Source: DASRDS01 sp035652495 | GTDB lineage: Bacteria > Gemmatimonadota > Gemmatimonadetes > Gemmatimonadales > Gemmatimonadaceae | Direction of reading: 5' to 3' | DNA length: 41,337 nt | Assembly: GCA_035652495.1 (NCBI GenBank) | Contig: DASRDS010000404.1 | Coordinates: 1-41,337, forward strand | Shown: positions 8,721-16,927 of the stretch, in pieces | Layout of the letters: each line of letters opens with the position of its first letter | Position numbering within the stretch: the stretch's first letter is position 1 | The notes under the pieces: model-generated | What the model was told of the DNA's origin: nothing | Database searches by the model: none | Seen by the model: only the letters and a program-made list of their open reading frames with translations | Translations under genes and position numbers: made by a program

Positions 8721-9119
8721 ATGCGGCGCACGAATGTGATTCTCTGGACGATCCAAGGCCTGCTGGCCCTCGGCTTCGTATTTGCCGGCGGAATGAAGCT
8801 CATCACCCCCGCGGCCACGCTGGCTCCAATGATTGCCCCACTGCCGCTCGGGCTCATTCGCTTCATTGGCTTGTGCGAGGTGACCGGCGCTCTGGGTCTC
8901 GTGCTTCCCGGGCTCCTTCGCATTCGGCCGAGCCTGACGCCGTTGGCCGCCGCCGGTCTCGTCATCATCATGAGCGGGGCCGTGTCTGCCTCGATCACAC
9001 TGCATCGTATGGCTGACGCGGCCCCGCCCGCGGTACTCGGCATTCTGGCGATTGTCGTGATCGCCGGCCGGATGCCTAGTTCCGGGCAGGGCAGACATGC
9101 ATCCCCGTGGGCTGCATGA
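8721..9119 (+). CDS. DoxX-like small membrane protein
   Basis: A 132-residue protein with four predicted membrane helices (about residues 8-28, 42-66, 70-92, 98-116) and the DoxX-like pattern LLALGFVFAGGMKL followed by IGLCEVTGALGLVLPG. DoxX-like proteins are integral membrane proteins whose role is poorly defined; some take part in redox or stress processes. A GGAG ribosome binding site stands seven bases before the ATG. The last 44 bases overlap the 3' end of the convergent kinase gene, and the C-terminal tail (about residues 117-132) is the part encoded there. No partner gene in the same direction is close. Confidence 0.8.
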   Translation: MRRTNVILWTIQGLLALGFVFAGGMKLITPAATLAPMIAPLPLGLIRFIGLCEVTGALGLVLPGLLRIRPSLTPLAAAGLVIIMSGAVSASITLHRMADAAPPAVLGILAIVVIAGRMPSSGQGRHASPWAA

Positions 9120-11547
9120 TCGCGACGAAGCGGGGGTCGCGTTTCAGGCCATCGTACGTCGGGTCGCACCCCAAACCATCCCACACCGGCTCGGCGTCGT
9201 GGCGCCGCACGCTGCGCTCGACCCATGCCAGCGCCGAGTCGGTGTTGCCGAGGGCGAGCTGGGCGTCGGCGTAGTCGAGGGCGGGCACGGTACCGTTCGA
9301 GACGCCACGCCGCATCTCGTTCACGAGATCGGTCGCGTCGTTCTGGCGTCCAGCGGCGACATACACCCACGTGGCCGCACTCCGTACACCCGGCGCCCGC
9401 CGCGCGACACGCAAGGCGCGCCCCGCCTCGATGACGGCGCTGTCTTTTTGTCCACCGAGGATCTCGGCCTCCATGAGCGCCGTATGGAGCCCGGCAAGTG
9501 TCGAGTCGAGCCCAAGGCCGTGGCGCGCGGTCGTCGCCGCCTCGCTGTAGCGGTGCGCATCGACGAGCGCGGTGCTCAACGTCTGATTGCCGAGGGGCGT
9601 GAGCGGGTCGAGATCGTACGCCATCTTCGCGTGGTCGACGGCCTGGTCGACCTGCCCGAGTCCCAGAAAGAGATCCGCGTGCCAGAGATGCACGAGCGGA
9701 TTCTGAGGGTCGAGCTCGAGGCTGTGATCCAGCTCCCGCTCGGCCTCGGCCCATCGCCACTGATGAATGCGAACGTCGCCAAGCGCCAGGTGCGCCTCGG
9801 CGTTCTCGGGGTCCAGCTCGAGCGCTCTCGTCGCGCTCCGTTCGCCCATCGCGACGGCCGAATCCGCGTGCGAGCCGCCGTATCTCGATAGCAACAGATA
9901 ACTCATCGCCAGCTCCGCGTGCGCCCGGGCGAATGTCGGATCCTTCGCGATGGCCTGCTGAAAGAGACTTGCCGCCCGGCGCAACGATGCCGGGCTGCCG
10001 TTCGAGAAGAAGTAGCGCCCCTGCAGAAAGAGATCGTATGCCGCGAGATTGGTGGTCCCGCGAGGCGCGAGGCCCGTTCCGCTCGCGCCGGTGTCTGACG
10101 CGGTCAACGTCGCGTTCAACGCGCCGGCGATGTTGCGGGCCAGTTCGTCTTGTACCTGGAAGACATCGGCGGCATGCCGCTCGTACGAATCGCTCCAGAC
10201 CGCGAGCCCGTCCGACGTGCTTACAAGTTGCGCGGTCAGTCGAAACCGTCCGCCGATCCGCAGCACGCTGCCTTCGAGCACATCGCTCACATGCAGCTTC
10301 TGGCCGATGTCCTGCGCGCCGAGTGTGGTGCCCTTGTAGGTGAACGCGGTACTGCGGGCCGCGACCTTGAGTCCGGGCACATGTCCGAGCGCCGTCGTCA
10401 GCTCGTCCGCCATGCCCTCCGCGAAGTACTCGGCCGCTGTATCATGGCCGACGTTCGTGAACGGTAGCACGGCGACGGACTGCACCGGTCGCGGCGCGGG
10501 CGCGGGCACGGCGACCGCCGCGGGTGGCGCGGCAGGTCTCGAGGGCGAGGGCGTTGGCGTGCGCGTCGAGCGGATCACCAGTGCCGTGGCGATCATGGCG
10601 ACCGTGAGGGCGACGGCGCCGCCGAGCAGCCACTGCTGGCGCGGTGTCACCGAGAATCCGGTGAGTCTTTCTCGGGGCATCGCCGGGACGCTGATCGACG
10701 CGGGTGTCGCCAGCGACTCCAATGCTGTCACGATTTCTTCGGCGCTCTGCGGACGGTCCGCGGGCCGCTTTTCCAAACAGCGCATGACGAGCGCCGCGAG
10801 CGCGACCGGCGTGGCCGGCCGACGCGTCGTCACGGGCGAGGCGGGTTCGGTCCGGTGCGCGCCGAGAATAGCCTGCGGCGATGCGCCAGTGAACGGCGGA
10901 CTGCCCGCCAACATCTCGTAGGCCACCACGCCAAACGCGTAGATGTCGGCCCGACCGTCGAGATTCGGATCGGCCAGTGCTTGTTCGGGGGCCATGTACG
11001 TCGGCGTGCCGAGCGCGACGCCGATCGACGTTAGGGTCTCGCCCGACTTGGTCGATGCCGACAGCGCCTTGGCGACGCCGAAGTCGGCGACCAACGCGTG
11101 GTGCTTGCTGAGCAGAATGTTGTCGGGCTTGATGTCGCGATGCACGACGCCGTTTTCGTGCGCGTAGGCCAGCGCCAATGCCATATCGCGTAGAATCCGC
11201 ACGATCTCGGCGACCGGCAGCTCGCCCGCGCGGGCCAGGCGTGCGCGCAACGACTCGCCCTCCACCATTGGCATGGTGAAGTACGGCAGGCCCGCGGCCT
11301 CTCCGGCCGCGATAACCGGGACAATGTTCGGGTGCTGCAGCCGCGCGGCGAGCATGATCTCGCGACGGAACCGCTCGGCGCTCACGCCCATCATGAGATC
11401 CGGCGCGAGCACCTTCACCACGACCCAGCGACCCAGCGTATTCTCGACGGCGGCGAAGACGCGGGACATGCCGCCGCCACCGAGCTCGCGCTCGATCGTG
11501 TACTGGGAGCCCAGCGACGCTTGGACTTCTTCTCGGAGGTCGCTCAC
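9076..11547 (-). CDS. Transmembrane Ser/Thr protein kinase with TolB-like and TPR domains
   Basis: An 823-residue PknB-type kinase. The kinase domain spans about residues 14-280: glycine loop ELGGGGMSRVF, Lys45 in VVVKVL, catalytic HRDIKPDN (Asp138), DFG (Asp155) and TPTYMAPEQ. All essential residues are present. One membrane helix follows at about 306-325, then a proline/alanine linker, then an exported TolB/FlgO-like alpha/beta domain (about 355-490, VAVLPFTN start, YFAEGMADEL) and at least six TPR-like units to the C-terminus. This layout is common in Gemmatimonadota and suggests a receptor-like kinase with an outside sensor. Its ATG overlaps the stop of the SARP/pseudokinase gene as ATGA, so it is co-translated with that protein. 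The signal and targets are unknown. Confidence 0.92.
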   Translation of the reverse strand: MSDLREEVQASLGSQYTIERELGGGGMSRVFAAVENTLGRWVVVKVLAPDLMMGVSAERFRREIMLAARLQHPNIVPVIAAGEAAGLPYFTMPMVEGESLRARLARAGELPVAEIVRILRDMALALAYAHENGVVHRDIKPDNILLSKHHALVADFGVAKALSASTKSGETLTSIGVALGTPTYMAPEQALADPNLDGRADIYAFGVVAYEMLAGSPPFTGASPQAILGAHRTEPASPVTTRRPATPVALAALVMRCLEKRPADRPQSAEEIVTALESLATPASISVPAMPRERLTGFSVTPRQQWLLGGAVALTVAMIATALVIRSTRTPTPSPSRPAAPPAAVAVPAPAPRPVQSVAVLPFTNVGHDTAAEYFAEGMADELTTALGHVPGLKVAARSTAFTYKGTTLGAQDIGQKLHVSDVLEGSVLRIGGRFRLTAQLVSTSDGLAVWSDSYERHAADVFQVQDELARNIAGALNATLTASDTGASGTGLAPRGTTNLAAYDLFLQGRYFFSNGSPASLRRAASLFQQAIAKDPTFARAHAELAMSYLLLSRYGGSHADSAVAMGERSATRALELDPENAEAHLALGDVRIHQWRWAEAERELDHSLELDPQNPLVHLWHADLFLGLGQVDQAVDHAKMAYDLDPLTPLGNQTLSTALVDAHRYSEAATTARHGLGLDSTLAGLHTALMEAEILGGQKDSAVIEAGRALRVARRAPGVRSAATWVYVAAGRQNDATDLVNEMRRGVSNGTVPALDYADAQLALGNTDSALAWVERSVRRHDAEPVWDGLGCDPTYDGLKRDPRFVAIMQPTGMHVCPARN

Positions 11548-12896
11548 GACAGCTGAGCCAGGGCGTCGACGAGGGCCGCGCTCGATGCGTACCGGTCAGC
11601 GGGTGAACGGGCGAGACAGGTACGGAGCACGGCGTCGAGATCCTCAGGAACGCTCGCTCGGGCGTCGCGCACGGACGGCGCGGACTCGGTCAGCTTACGT
11701 TCAAGAATAGCGTGCCCACGAGTCGGCGCAAACGGCGGCGCGCCGGCGAGTGCCTCGAAAATGACACACCCGAGACTGTACATATCACTGCTCGCATCTG
11801 GCAACCGACTGCCGGCCAGTTGCTCGGGGCTCGCGTAGGCCGGTGCGGCGATCGTGACGGCGGTCTCGGGCACATGTAACGCGCCTCCCGCCTCGCCGAC
11901 GGGCGCGAGGGCGTCGATCAATGACCAACCGCTCACGACTACATGGTCTGTCGACAGTCCAATGTGCTTCGGCCTCAGGTCGCCGTGCCGCACACCGTGC
12001 TGATGCGCGACCGCGAGGATGTCCGCCAGCTCTCTGGCGAGCTCGATCGCATCCGGAACCGTGAGCTCGCGATCACGAGCGAGACGATCTCGCAGCGTCG
12101 GGCCGGCCGATGGCGGCGTCACGAAGTACGTGAAATCCTCCGTGACCATGGCGTCGAGTACCGGCAACACGCGCCGATCGCCGATCGCGCCCACGCGGCG
12201 CAGGATTCGCACAAAGTGGTCGGGATGCGCCTGAGCCATCGCTTGGGAGCTCACGACGTGCAGCGCAACGGAGACGCCCTGGTGCACCTCGGTCACCGCC
12301 AATGTCGTGAGCACGGCGCCTTTGGCCAGCGTGCGCTCGTACGCGTACCGACCATTGGACACCTCTTCGATGCGCGCGCGCAGGCGGGATTCGCCAGTCG
12401 GCGGTTCGCGGCGGGCCGCGGCGGCGGTCAGCGAGTGATGGATCGCATCCCACATCCGCGCCAACCGCGCTCGCGTGGCGGTCACCCAGCGCTCGAAATC
12501 AGGCGCGTCGGGGAGCCGGAACCCATCGAGGAACGGTCCCTGGTAGAGGGCCTCCGCTTGCTTCAGCGCGCGGTCGGCGGCCGCCTGCTCGAAGTCGACG
12601 ATGTCGCTCGTCACCGCCGCGCGATTCAAGGCGAGCGTGGTACCGGCCGATGTAATGGAGTCGGGGCCCAGGGCCTGGCGCAGTTGGAACAGCGCCTGGT
12701 TCAGCGCGTGACGGGCCTGATCTTCGCCGGATTCCGGCCAGAAGTACGCGAGGAGCTTGTCGCGGCTGACACCTGCCGTCCCAGAGGCCGCGAGGACAGC
12801 CAGGATAGCGAGGCGTCGCCGCTGCGCGGCCGCGCCTGCGTATGGCGCGCCGTCACGAGTCAGGGCCAGGCCGCCGAGCGTGATCAAGCGCAACAC
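11544..12896 (-). CDS. SARP-type DNA-binding regulator fused to a pseudokinase
   Basis: The 450-residue protein starts at a GTG. Residues 1-100 form a winged-helix domain like those of SARP/BTAD activators (RRRLAILAVLAASG, then DKLLAYFWPE and ARHALNQALFQLRQALG). A short helical part (100-160) follows. Residues 175-445 have the outline of a protein kinase, with YASPEQLAGSRLPDASSDMYSLG matching the APE-to-helix-F region, but the key residues are lost: the ATP-binding lysine position is His213 (VALHVV), the catalytic loop reads HGDLRPKH (Asp306 kept, the metal-binding Asn is His311), and DFG is SGW (322-324). It should therefore bind but not phosphorylate. The start overlaps the upstream hydrolase gene by 44 bases; the end overlaps the active kinase by ATGA. 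I infer a regulator controlled by its partner kinase. Confidence 0.85.
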   Translation of the reverse strand: MLRLITLGGLALTRDGAPYAGAAAQRRRLAILAVLAASGTAGVSRDKLLAYFWPESGEDQARHALNQALFQLRQALGPDSITSAGTTLALNRAAVTSDIVDFEQAAADRALKQAEALYQGPFLDGFRLPDAPDFERWVTATRARLARMWDAIHHSLTAAAARREPPTGESRLRARIEEVSNGRYAYERTLAKGAVLTTLAVTEVHQGVSVALHVVSSQAMAQAHPDHFVRILRRVGAIGDRRVLPVLDAMVTEDFTYFVTPPSAGPTLRDRLARDRELTVPDAIELARELADILAVAHQHGVRHGDLRPKHIGLSTDHVVVSGWSLIDALAPVGEAGGALHVPETAVTIAAPAYASPEQLAGSRLPDASSDMYSLGCVIFEALAGAPPFAPTRGHAILERKLTESAPSVRDARASVPEDLDAVLRTCLARSPADRYASSAALVDALAQLS

Positions 12897-13761
12897 GCGG
12901 TATAAGATACCGCGTCGCGTTGATCTCGTTCAGCACACGGGGATCGAGCAGGATATTATGGGACGCGCCCGGGATCTCGATCAGCTTCACAGGGACGTGA
13001 TGCTCTTCCAAGCGGGTTGCGTAGGCGCGGCTATACGGCGGAGGGGCCAGATTGTCCGAACCGCCGACGATGACCGCGACCACGGTACTCGGGTCGACCT
13101 CCCCGGCCAGGTCCATCGGCGACAGACTGTGAACCGGCATCCACCAGATCGGCTGGTGCTGCACGTCGAACATGTGCCGTCGGAACCGGGATAGGTCGCA
13201 CGGGCACGACACCAGGACCGCGGCGTCCACCAAGCGCGGGTGGCGTCCGATCAGGTTCGCGGTGATGGCGGCGCCGCCGGAATGGCCCACCAGAATGACA
13301 TGACCGGGCCGGAACGCGTGCCGGAGGGTGTCGATCGCGGCCGCGACAGCGTCGACGACCTGGATCGTGTAGTTGTCGCCGACCCAGCGTCCACTGACGC
13401 CGCTCGATCGATTGCCGCTATCGTCGGTGTATCCCGGGCGCAGCATGCCGACCGCGATGACGCTGTCCGAGGCCTGAGCCAACACCCGGGCGGCGGCGTA
13501 CATGTATCCGGGTCCGCCAAGGTCCCCATGGAGCACCACGATGAGGTCGGGGTCGGTGACGAGAGCCGCGCCGCGATAGACCCGAATGTGCAGGCACTCC
13601 CGGCCGCCTCGGACCCACTGATCGGAGACTCCCGAGGCGCAGTCGGACGGGTCGCTCGCCGTACGCCGCTCCTGGCCCGCGAAGTAGTACGTGACCACTC
13701 CCAGGGCATAGACCGCCAGCACTCCGGTGACCGTCCACACGAGCAACCGGAGGAGCCTCAT
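12853..13761 (-). CDS. Alpha/beta hydrolase, membrane-anchored
   Basis: A 302-residue serine hydrolase of the alpha/beta fold. An N-terminal hydrophobic helix (residues 4-28) without a clear cleavage site suggests a membrane anchor with the enzyme outside the cytoplasm. The nucleophile elbow is GHSGG (Ser161), VVLHGDLGG supplies the oxyanion region, and GGSDNLAP and GASHNI supply the likely acid and histidine. No substrate can be assigned. It is the first gene of a three-gene minus-strand operon; its last 44 bases overlap the start of the SARP/pseudokinase gene. A TAGCTT box seven bases before the ATG, overlapping the stop of the previous gene, suggests a leaderless transcript. Confidence 0.82.
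   Translation of the reverse strand: MRLLRLLVWTVTGVLAVYALGVVTYYFAGQERRTASDPSDCASGVSDQWVRGGRECLHIRVYRGAALVTDPDLIVVLHGDLGGPGYMYAAARVLAQASDSVIAVGMLRPGYTDDSGNRSSGVSGRWVGDNYTIQVVDAVAAAIDTLRHAFRPGHVILVGHSGGAAITANLIGRHPRLVDAAVLVSCPCDLSRFRRHMFDVQHQPIWWMPVHSLSPMDLAGEVDPSTVVAVIVGGSDNLAPPPYSRAYATRLEEHHVPVKLIEIPGASHNILLDPRVLNEINATRYLIPRVALDHARRPGPDS
12896..12914 (-). promoter_or_regulatory. Perfect inverted repeat at the SARP-gene start
   Basis: Two 8-base arms (CGCGGTAT and ATACCGCG) lie at 12896-12903 and 12907-12914 with a 3-base spacer. One arm touches the first base of the GTG start of the SARP/pseudokinase gene, inside the 3' end of the hydrolase gene. It could be an operator for the SARP protein itself or an RNA hairpin that links translation of the two overlapping genes. 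The repeat is seen directly; its role is a guess. Confidence 0.4.
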
Positions 13762-13774
13762 GGGGCGTAAGCTA
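13762..13774 (-). promoter_or_regulatory. TANNNT box for a leaderless start of the hydrolase-SARP-kinase operon
   Basis: TAGCTT at 13774-13769 stands exactly seven bases before the ATG at 13761 and overlaps the TAG stop of the upstream regulator gene. With a transcription start about seven bases past a -10 box, the mRNA would begin at the ATG. The same TAGCTT-N7-ATG layout occurs before 14159 and 26955. Confidence 0.5.
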
Positions 13775-14044
13775 CGAGCGGGGGCCCTTGTTCGCGATTA
13801 TCCGATCGAGCTCGGCTCCGAGCTCGGTCCATGTCGCCCCGAGGCCGGCGAGGAGTTTGTCATAGGTCAGGAGCAACCCCCAACGCTCCCCCCGTTCCAT
13901 GCTGCCTATCGCGGGACGATCCACCCCACTCATCCGACCGAGCTTCTCCTGGCTGATCAGGCGTCGCTGTCGAAGGGTATGGAGGGCGCGTCCGGCTTGT
14001 TGGCGTGTGAGTAGGATCCGGCGCTTTGGCACATGGTCCGGCAT
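13772..14044 (-). CDS. Small XRE-family helix-turn-helix regulator
   Basis: A 90-residue protein with a Cro/CI-type helix-turn-helix in the middle (QAGRALHTLRQRRLISQEKL, then SGVDRPAIGSMERGER). I chose the ATG at 14044 because a GGAG lies seven bases upstream and the helix-turn-helix begins soon after; the frame could also start at 14110. It is transcribed away from another XRE-type gene at 14159 across a 114-bp intergenic region and lies just before the hydrolase operon on the same strand. It may regulate that operon or its divergent neighbour. No partner or ligand domain is present. Confidence 0.72.
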   Translation of the reverse strand: MPDHVPKRRILLTRQQAGRALHTLRQRRLISQEKLGRMSGVDRPAIGSMERGERWGLLLTYDKLLAGLGATWTELGAELDRIIANKGPRS

Positions 14045-14145
14045 CAGGCACTCCGTGGAAATAGCGGTGATTTTGCCTCCTGCCTCCAATACTAACAAGG
14101 TTGAGTGCAATTGACTTCAGCACTACCGCGCCGCTTGTTCCGGAA

Positions 14146-14158
14146 TAGCTTCGGCCCA
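14146..14158 (+). promoter_or_regulatory. TANNNT box before the XRE gene at 14159
   Basis: TAGCTT at 14146-14151 lies seven bases before the ATG at 14159, the same hexamer and spacing as before 13761 and 26955. No Shine-Dalgarno sequence is visible, which fits a leaderless mRNA. Confidence 0.45.
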
Positions 14159-14410
14159 ATGCGGTTACGCATTCCGGAGTTATTCAAGGAGCGGAATCAG
14201 ACCCCGTACGAGGTCGCACGGGACTCGGGCGGACGGCTCACCGAAGCCACGCTCTATCGCATCGCCCGGGAACGGGGGGCGGTCAAGTTCGTGAGCCTCG
14301 GGGTCTTGCAGGCGCTGTGCGACGTGTTGCAGGTCGAGCCGGAGGCGCTGTTCGTGTACGAGCGCCAGTCCGTCCGGCGGCCCGCCGCGAAGCGCAAAAG
14401 CGCGCGCTGA
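14159..14410 (+). CDS. Small XRE/Cro-like DNA-binding protein
   Basis: An 83-residue protein with the pattern MRLRIPELFKERNQTPYEVA, a recognition helix around TEATLYRIAR, and SLGVLQALCDVLQVEPEALF, which is the usual single-domain Cro/CI form that ends with the dimer helix. The ATG at 14159 is preferred over an in-frame upstream start at 14105 because related proteins begin with MRLR and because a TAGCTT box lies seven bases before it. A relative of the same type is found inside the integrated element near 36000. It is divergent from the XRE gene at 13772-14044. Target unknown. Confidence 0.72.
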   Translation: MRLRIPELFKERNQTPYEVARDSGGRLTEATLYRIARERGAVKFVSLGVLQALCDVLQVEPEALFVYERQSVRRPAAKRKSAR

Positions 14411-14552
14411 GGCAGGGAGCGCAGCGGCAGGAACGGATCCGGTCTGGAGATGAGGTGTTCTCGCATCTGGTCGGCGAGGGCCCTCGACATATGTTCGCCG
14501 GTGATCACGGTCGCGAGAGCTCGCCGCGAGCTTTCACACCTGCCATCGGTGT

Positions 14553-15956
14553 ATGGACGTTTTCCGCTGCTCCGGCGTGGAGCATCACACATGGGTCTCG
14601 GCCGACGATGCCGCGAAGTGCTGCAATGGCTATCGTCGGGCGCAGCGCATTACGCGTGATGCCCACGGCGCGACGATCGAGTTCTACTGGCAACCGATCG
14701 ATGCCCCGCCGGATCAAGCGCCGGCGGTCGAGCCAGCACGCGCCGATGACACGGCAGCGTCATTCAACCCGAAGGGCGTTGCCCATCTCGCGTTCTTCAG
14801 GCGACTGGGCGGTCTGGCGGACGATTCGCCGAAACAGCGGGCGGTTCAGGCCGGCCTCCTGACGCTTCGACTCCTCGATCGCTCGCGTCCGACGTTCCGC
14901 GAAGTCGTGCTCGTGCGCCGAGCCATCGAGGCCGTGTCGGACGAACGCACGCGCGAGGTGCTGTACAAATTGACGGACATCGTGCGCGAGTTCTCGAACG
15001 AAGACGTCGCATCGGCTCCCACGTTGCTCTTTGGCTATGGGCTGCTGCTCGAGACTCGGGCGGAATGGGCGCTCGCGATCGATGTCTATGAGACGGCCTG
15101 CCAGTACGCGGTCGAGCCGGACGACCGCCGGGGTCTGCCGCTCGTCTACGGCCGGTTGGCGTTTTGCCACCGACAACTCGGTCAGGTTGAGGAGGCGGCC
15201 GGTGCTTATAGGGAGGGGCGCTCGCTCGCGCGCGCGGCCGGCGACACGAGAGCCGAGCTTCGGCTGCGCAACGGCGAGGGTCACCTGGCGCTCCATCGCG
15301 GCCAGGTGTCGGACGCGATCGCCATCTTCGAGGCCATCATGCGAGACGCGCTCGACGGAGGGCACCGTGACGCCTTCGCGCGCGCCGCGCATGACCGGGG
15401 CCATGTGGCGCTGATGCGGGACGCGGACGAAGAGGCGGCCGCCTATTTCTCGATGGCGCTCGAGGCGTGCGTCGAAGCGGCCCAGCGTGAACGTGTGTTG
15501 CAGGATCTGGCGTGTGCACTGTCGCGGCTGGGCGCCCGCGATGCCGCGCGCGATGCGTTTCTCATCGCCGAGGCCACGGGGGTCGAGCAGGAGACCCGGG
15601 CGCAGGCCGCCATCGATCTGCTGCGGTTGGCGGCCGAGGATGGGGACGAGCTGGGGTTCGAGCATCATCGCCGGGCCGTCGGTGATCCGACGCAGCTGCC
15701 GGTCCGCCTCCAGGCCGAGCTGCACTGGCGGCTGGCGGACGGCTACGGCCTCCTCGGCCTGGGCGCTCGGGCGGTCGAGCACTACCGGATCATGGGTGAG
15801 ATCGCCGGTAAGTACCGGCTCAACGAGTACGCCTACATCGCCGAGGCGAGCCGGCGCGGCCTTCGCGCGTTGACCCGGCACCCGGCGCCGGTGCCGGAGT
15901 CGTTGGCCGAAGTCGTCGATAATCTCAAGAGTCGGCGGCGGCAACTCCAACAATAG
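14553..15956 (+). CDS. TPR-repeat protein of unknown function
   Basis: The 467-residue protein is mostly helical. From about residue 145 to 430 it shows repeated 34-residue-like units (for example LVYGRLAFCHRQLGQVEEAAGAYREG, LRNGEGHLALHRGQVSDAI and HWRLADGYGLLGLGARAVEHY, each seen as separate helical pairs), which is a TPR array used for protein binding. The first 50 residues have two adjacent cysteines and no clear fold. There is no signal peptide, so it is probably cytoplasmic. The start is uncertain because no Shine-Dalgarno or TANNNT box is clear before 14553. It follows the small XRE gene by 142 bases and may be in its regulon. Confidence 0.7.
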   Translation: MDVFRCSGVEHHTWVSADDAAKCCNGYRRAQRITRDAHGATIEFYWQPIDAPPDQAPAVEPARADDTAASFNPKGVAHLAFFRRLGGLADDSPKQRAVQAGLLTLRLLDRSRPTFREVVLVRRAIEAVSDERTREVLYKLTDIVREFSNEDVASAPTLLFGYGLLLETRAEWALAIDVYETACQYAVEPDDRRGLPLVYGRLAFCHRQLGQVEEAAGAYREGRSLARAAGDTRAELRLRNGEGHLALHRGQVSDAIAIFEAIMRDALDGGHRDAFARAAHDRGHVALMRDADEEAAAYFSMALEACVEAAQRERVLQDLACALSRLGARDAARDAFLIAEATGVEQETRAQAAIDLLRLAAEDGDELGFEHHRRAVGDPTQLPVRLQAELHWRLADGYGLLGLGARAVEHYRIMGEIAGKYRLNEYAYIAEASRRGLRALTRHPAPVPESLAEVVDNLKSRRRQLQQ

Positions 15957-15968
15957 AGCGGAGGGCTA

Positions 15969-15982
15969 TATACTGTTCGTAT
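15969..15982 (+). promoter_or_regulatory. TATACT box for a leaderless start at 15983
   Basis: TATACT at 15969-15974 lies eight bases before the ATG at 15983. It sits in the short gap after the TPR gene and gives the downstream lyase/aminotransferase group its own likely promoter. A GGAGG-like GCGGAGGG also precedes the box, but it would be upstream of the predicted transcript start. Confidence 0.5.
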
Positions 15983-16927
15983 ATGCTCGCCGACCTCGAG
16001 CAAGCCGCCGCGGTCGTTCACGCGACGTTGCCGCCGACCCCGCAAATCTCCTGGCCCCTCTTATCGGCGCGAGCGGGGTGCGACCTGTGGGTCAAGCACG
16101 AAAACCATACGCCCGTCGGGTCGTTCAAGCTACGCGGGGCGCTGGTGTACGTTGGCGGCCTGTCGCCTCGCCCGCCGGGCCTCATCGCCGCGACCCGCGG
16201 CAATTTCGGGCAAAGCATGGCGTTCGCCGCGCGGAAGGTCGGCATTCCCATGTCGATCGTCGTCCCGCACGGCAATAGCCGCGAGAAGAACGCGGCGACC
16301 CGTGCGCTGGGCGCCGAGCTGATCGAGTGCGGAAATGATTTCGAGGCGGCCTATGCGCACGCCGAGCACTTGGCGGCGGAACGCGGATTGCACATGACGC
16401 GCAGTTTTCATCCGCAACTCGTGCGAGGCGTTGCATCGGCCAGTCTGGAATTGTTTCGTGCGGTTCCGGATCTCGACACCGTGTATGTCGCGATCGGGCA
16501 GGGCTCGTGCATCTGCGGCGCCATTGCGGCGCGCGATGCGCTGGGATTGCGCACGGAGATTGTCGGCGTCGTGAGCGATCAACTGCCGGCGTATGCGCGC
16601 TCGTTCGAAGCGGGGAAGGTGGTGTCGACGCCGCCGGCCGAGACTATTGCGGATGGTGTGGCGATTCGAGCACCCGTATCTGATTCGGTAGAAATTATTC
16701 GCCGCGGTGTCACGCGAGTCGTCACCGTCTCAGAAGACGCCATTCGCGCGGCGATGCGCCACTACTTCACGGACACGCATAACGTAGCGGAAGGCGCGGG
16801 CGCGATTGGTCTGGCCGCGGTCCTGGCGGATCGTCCGAGAGTCGCGGGGAAACGCGTTGCCGTATTCTTGAGCGGCGGCAACGTCGATCGTCCGGTGTTT
16901 CGCGACGTGCTAGCGGAGGCATCATGA
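15983..16927 (+). CDS. Threonine dehydratase-like PLP enzyme (serine/threonine ammonia-lyase)
   Basis: A 314-residue fold-type II PLP enzyme. The PLP lysine is Lys49 in VGSFKLRGA, preceded by KHENHTP; TRGNFGQSMAFAA is the substrate loop; GQGSCICGA takes the place of the glycine-rich phosphate loop, and FLSGGNVD ends the domain. These are the marks of catabolic threonine/serine dehydratases, which give 2-oxobutanoate or pyruvate and ammonia. There is no ACT regulatory domain, so allosteric control of the biosynthetic kind is not expected. It overlaps the following aminotransferase gene by ATGA. Confidence 0.88.
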   Translation: MLADLEQAAAVVHATLPPTPQISWPLLSARAGCDLWVKHENHTPVGSFKLRGALVYVGGLSPRPPGLIAATRGNFGQSMAFAARKVGIPMSIVVPHGNSREKNAATRALGAELIECGNDFEAAYAHAEHLAAERGLHMTRSFHPQLVRGVASASLELFRAVPDLDTVYVAIGQGSCICGAIAARDALGLRTEIVGVVSDQLPAYARSFEAGKVVSTPPAETIADGVAIRAPVSDSVEIIRRGVTRVVTVSEDAIRAAMRHYFTDTHNVAEGAGAIGLAAVLADRPRVAGKRVAVFLSGGNVDRPVFRDVLAEAS

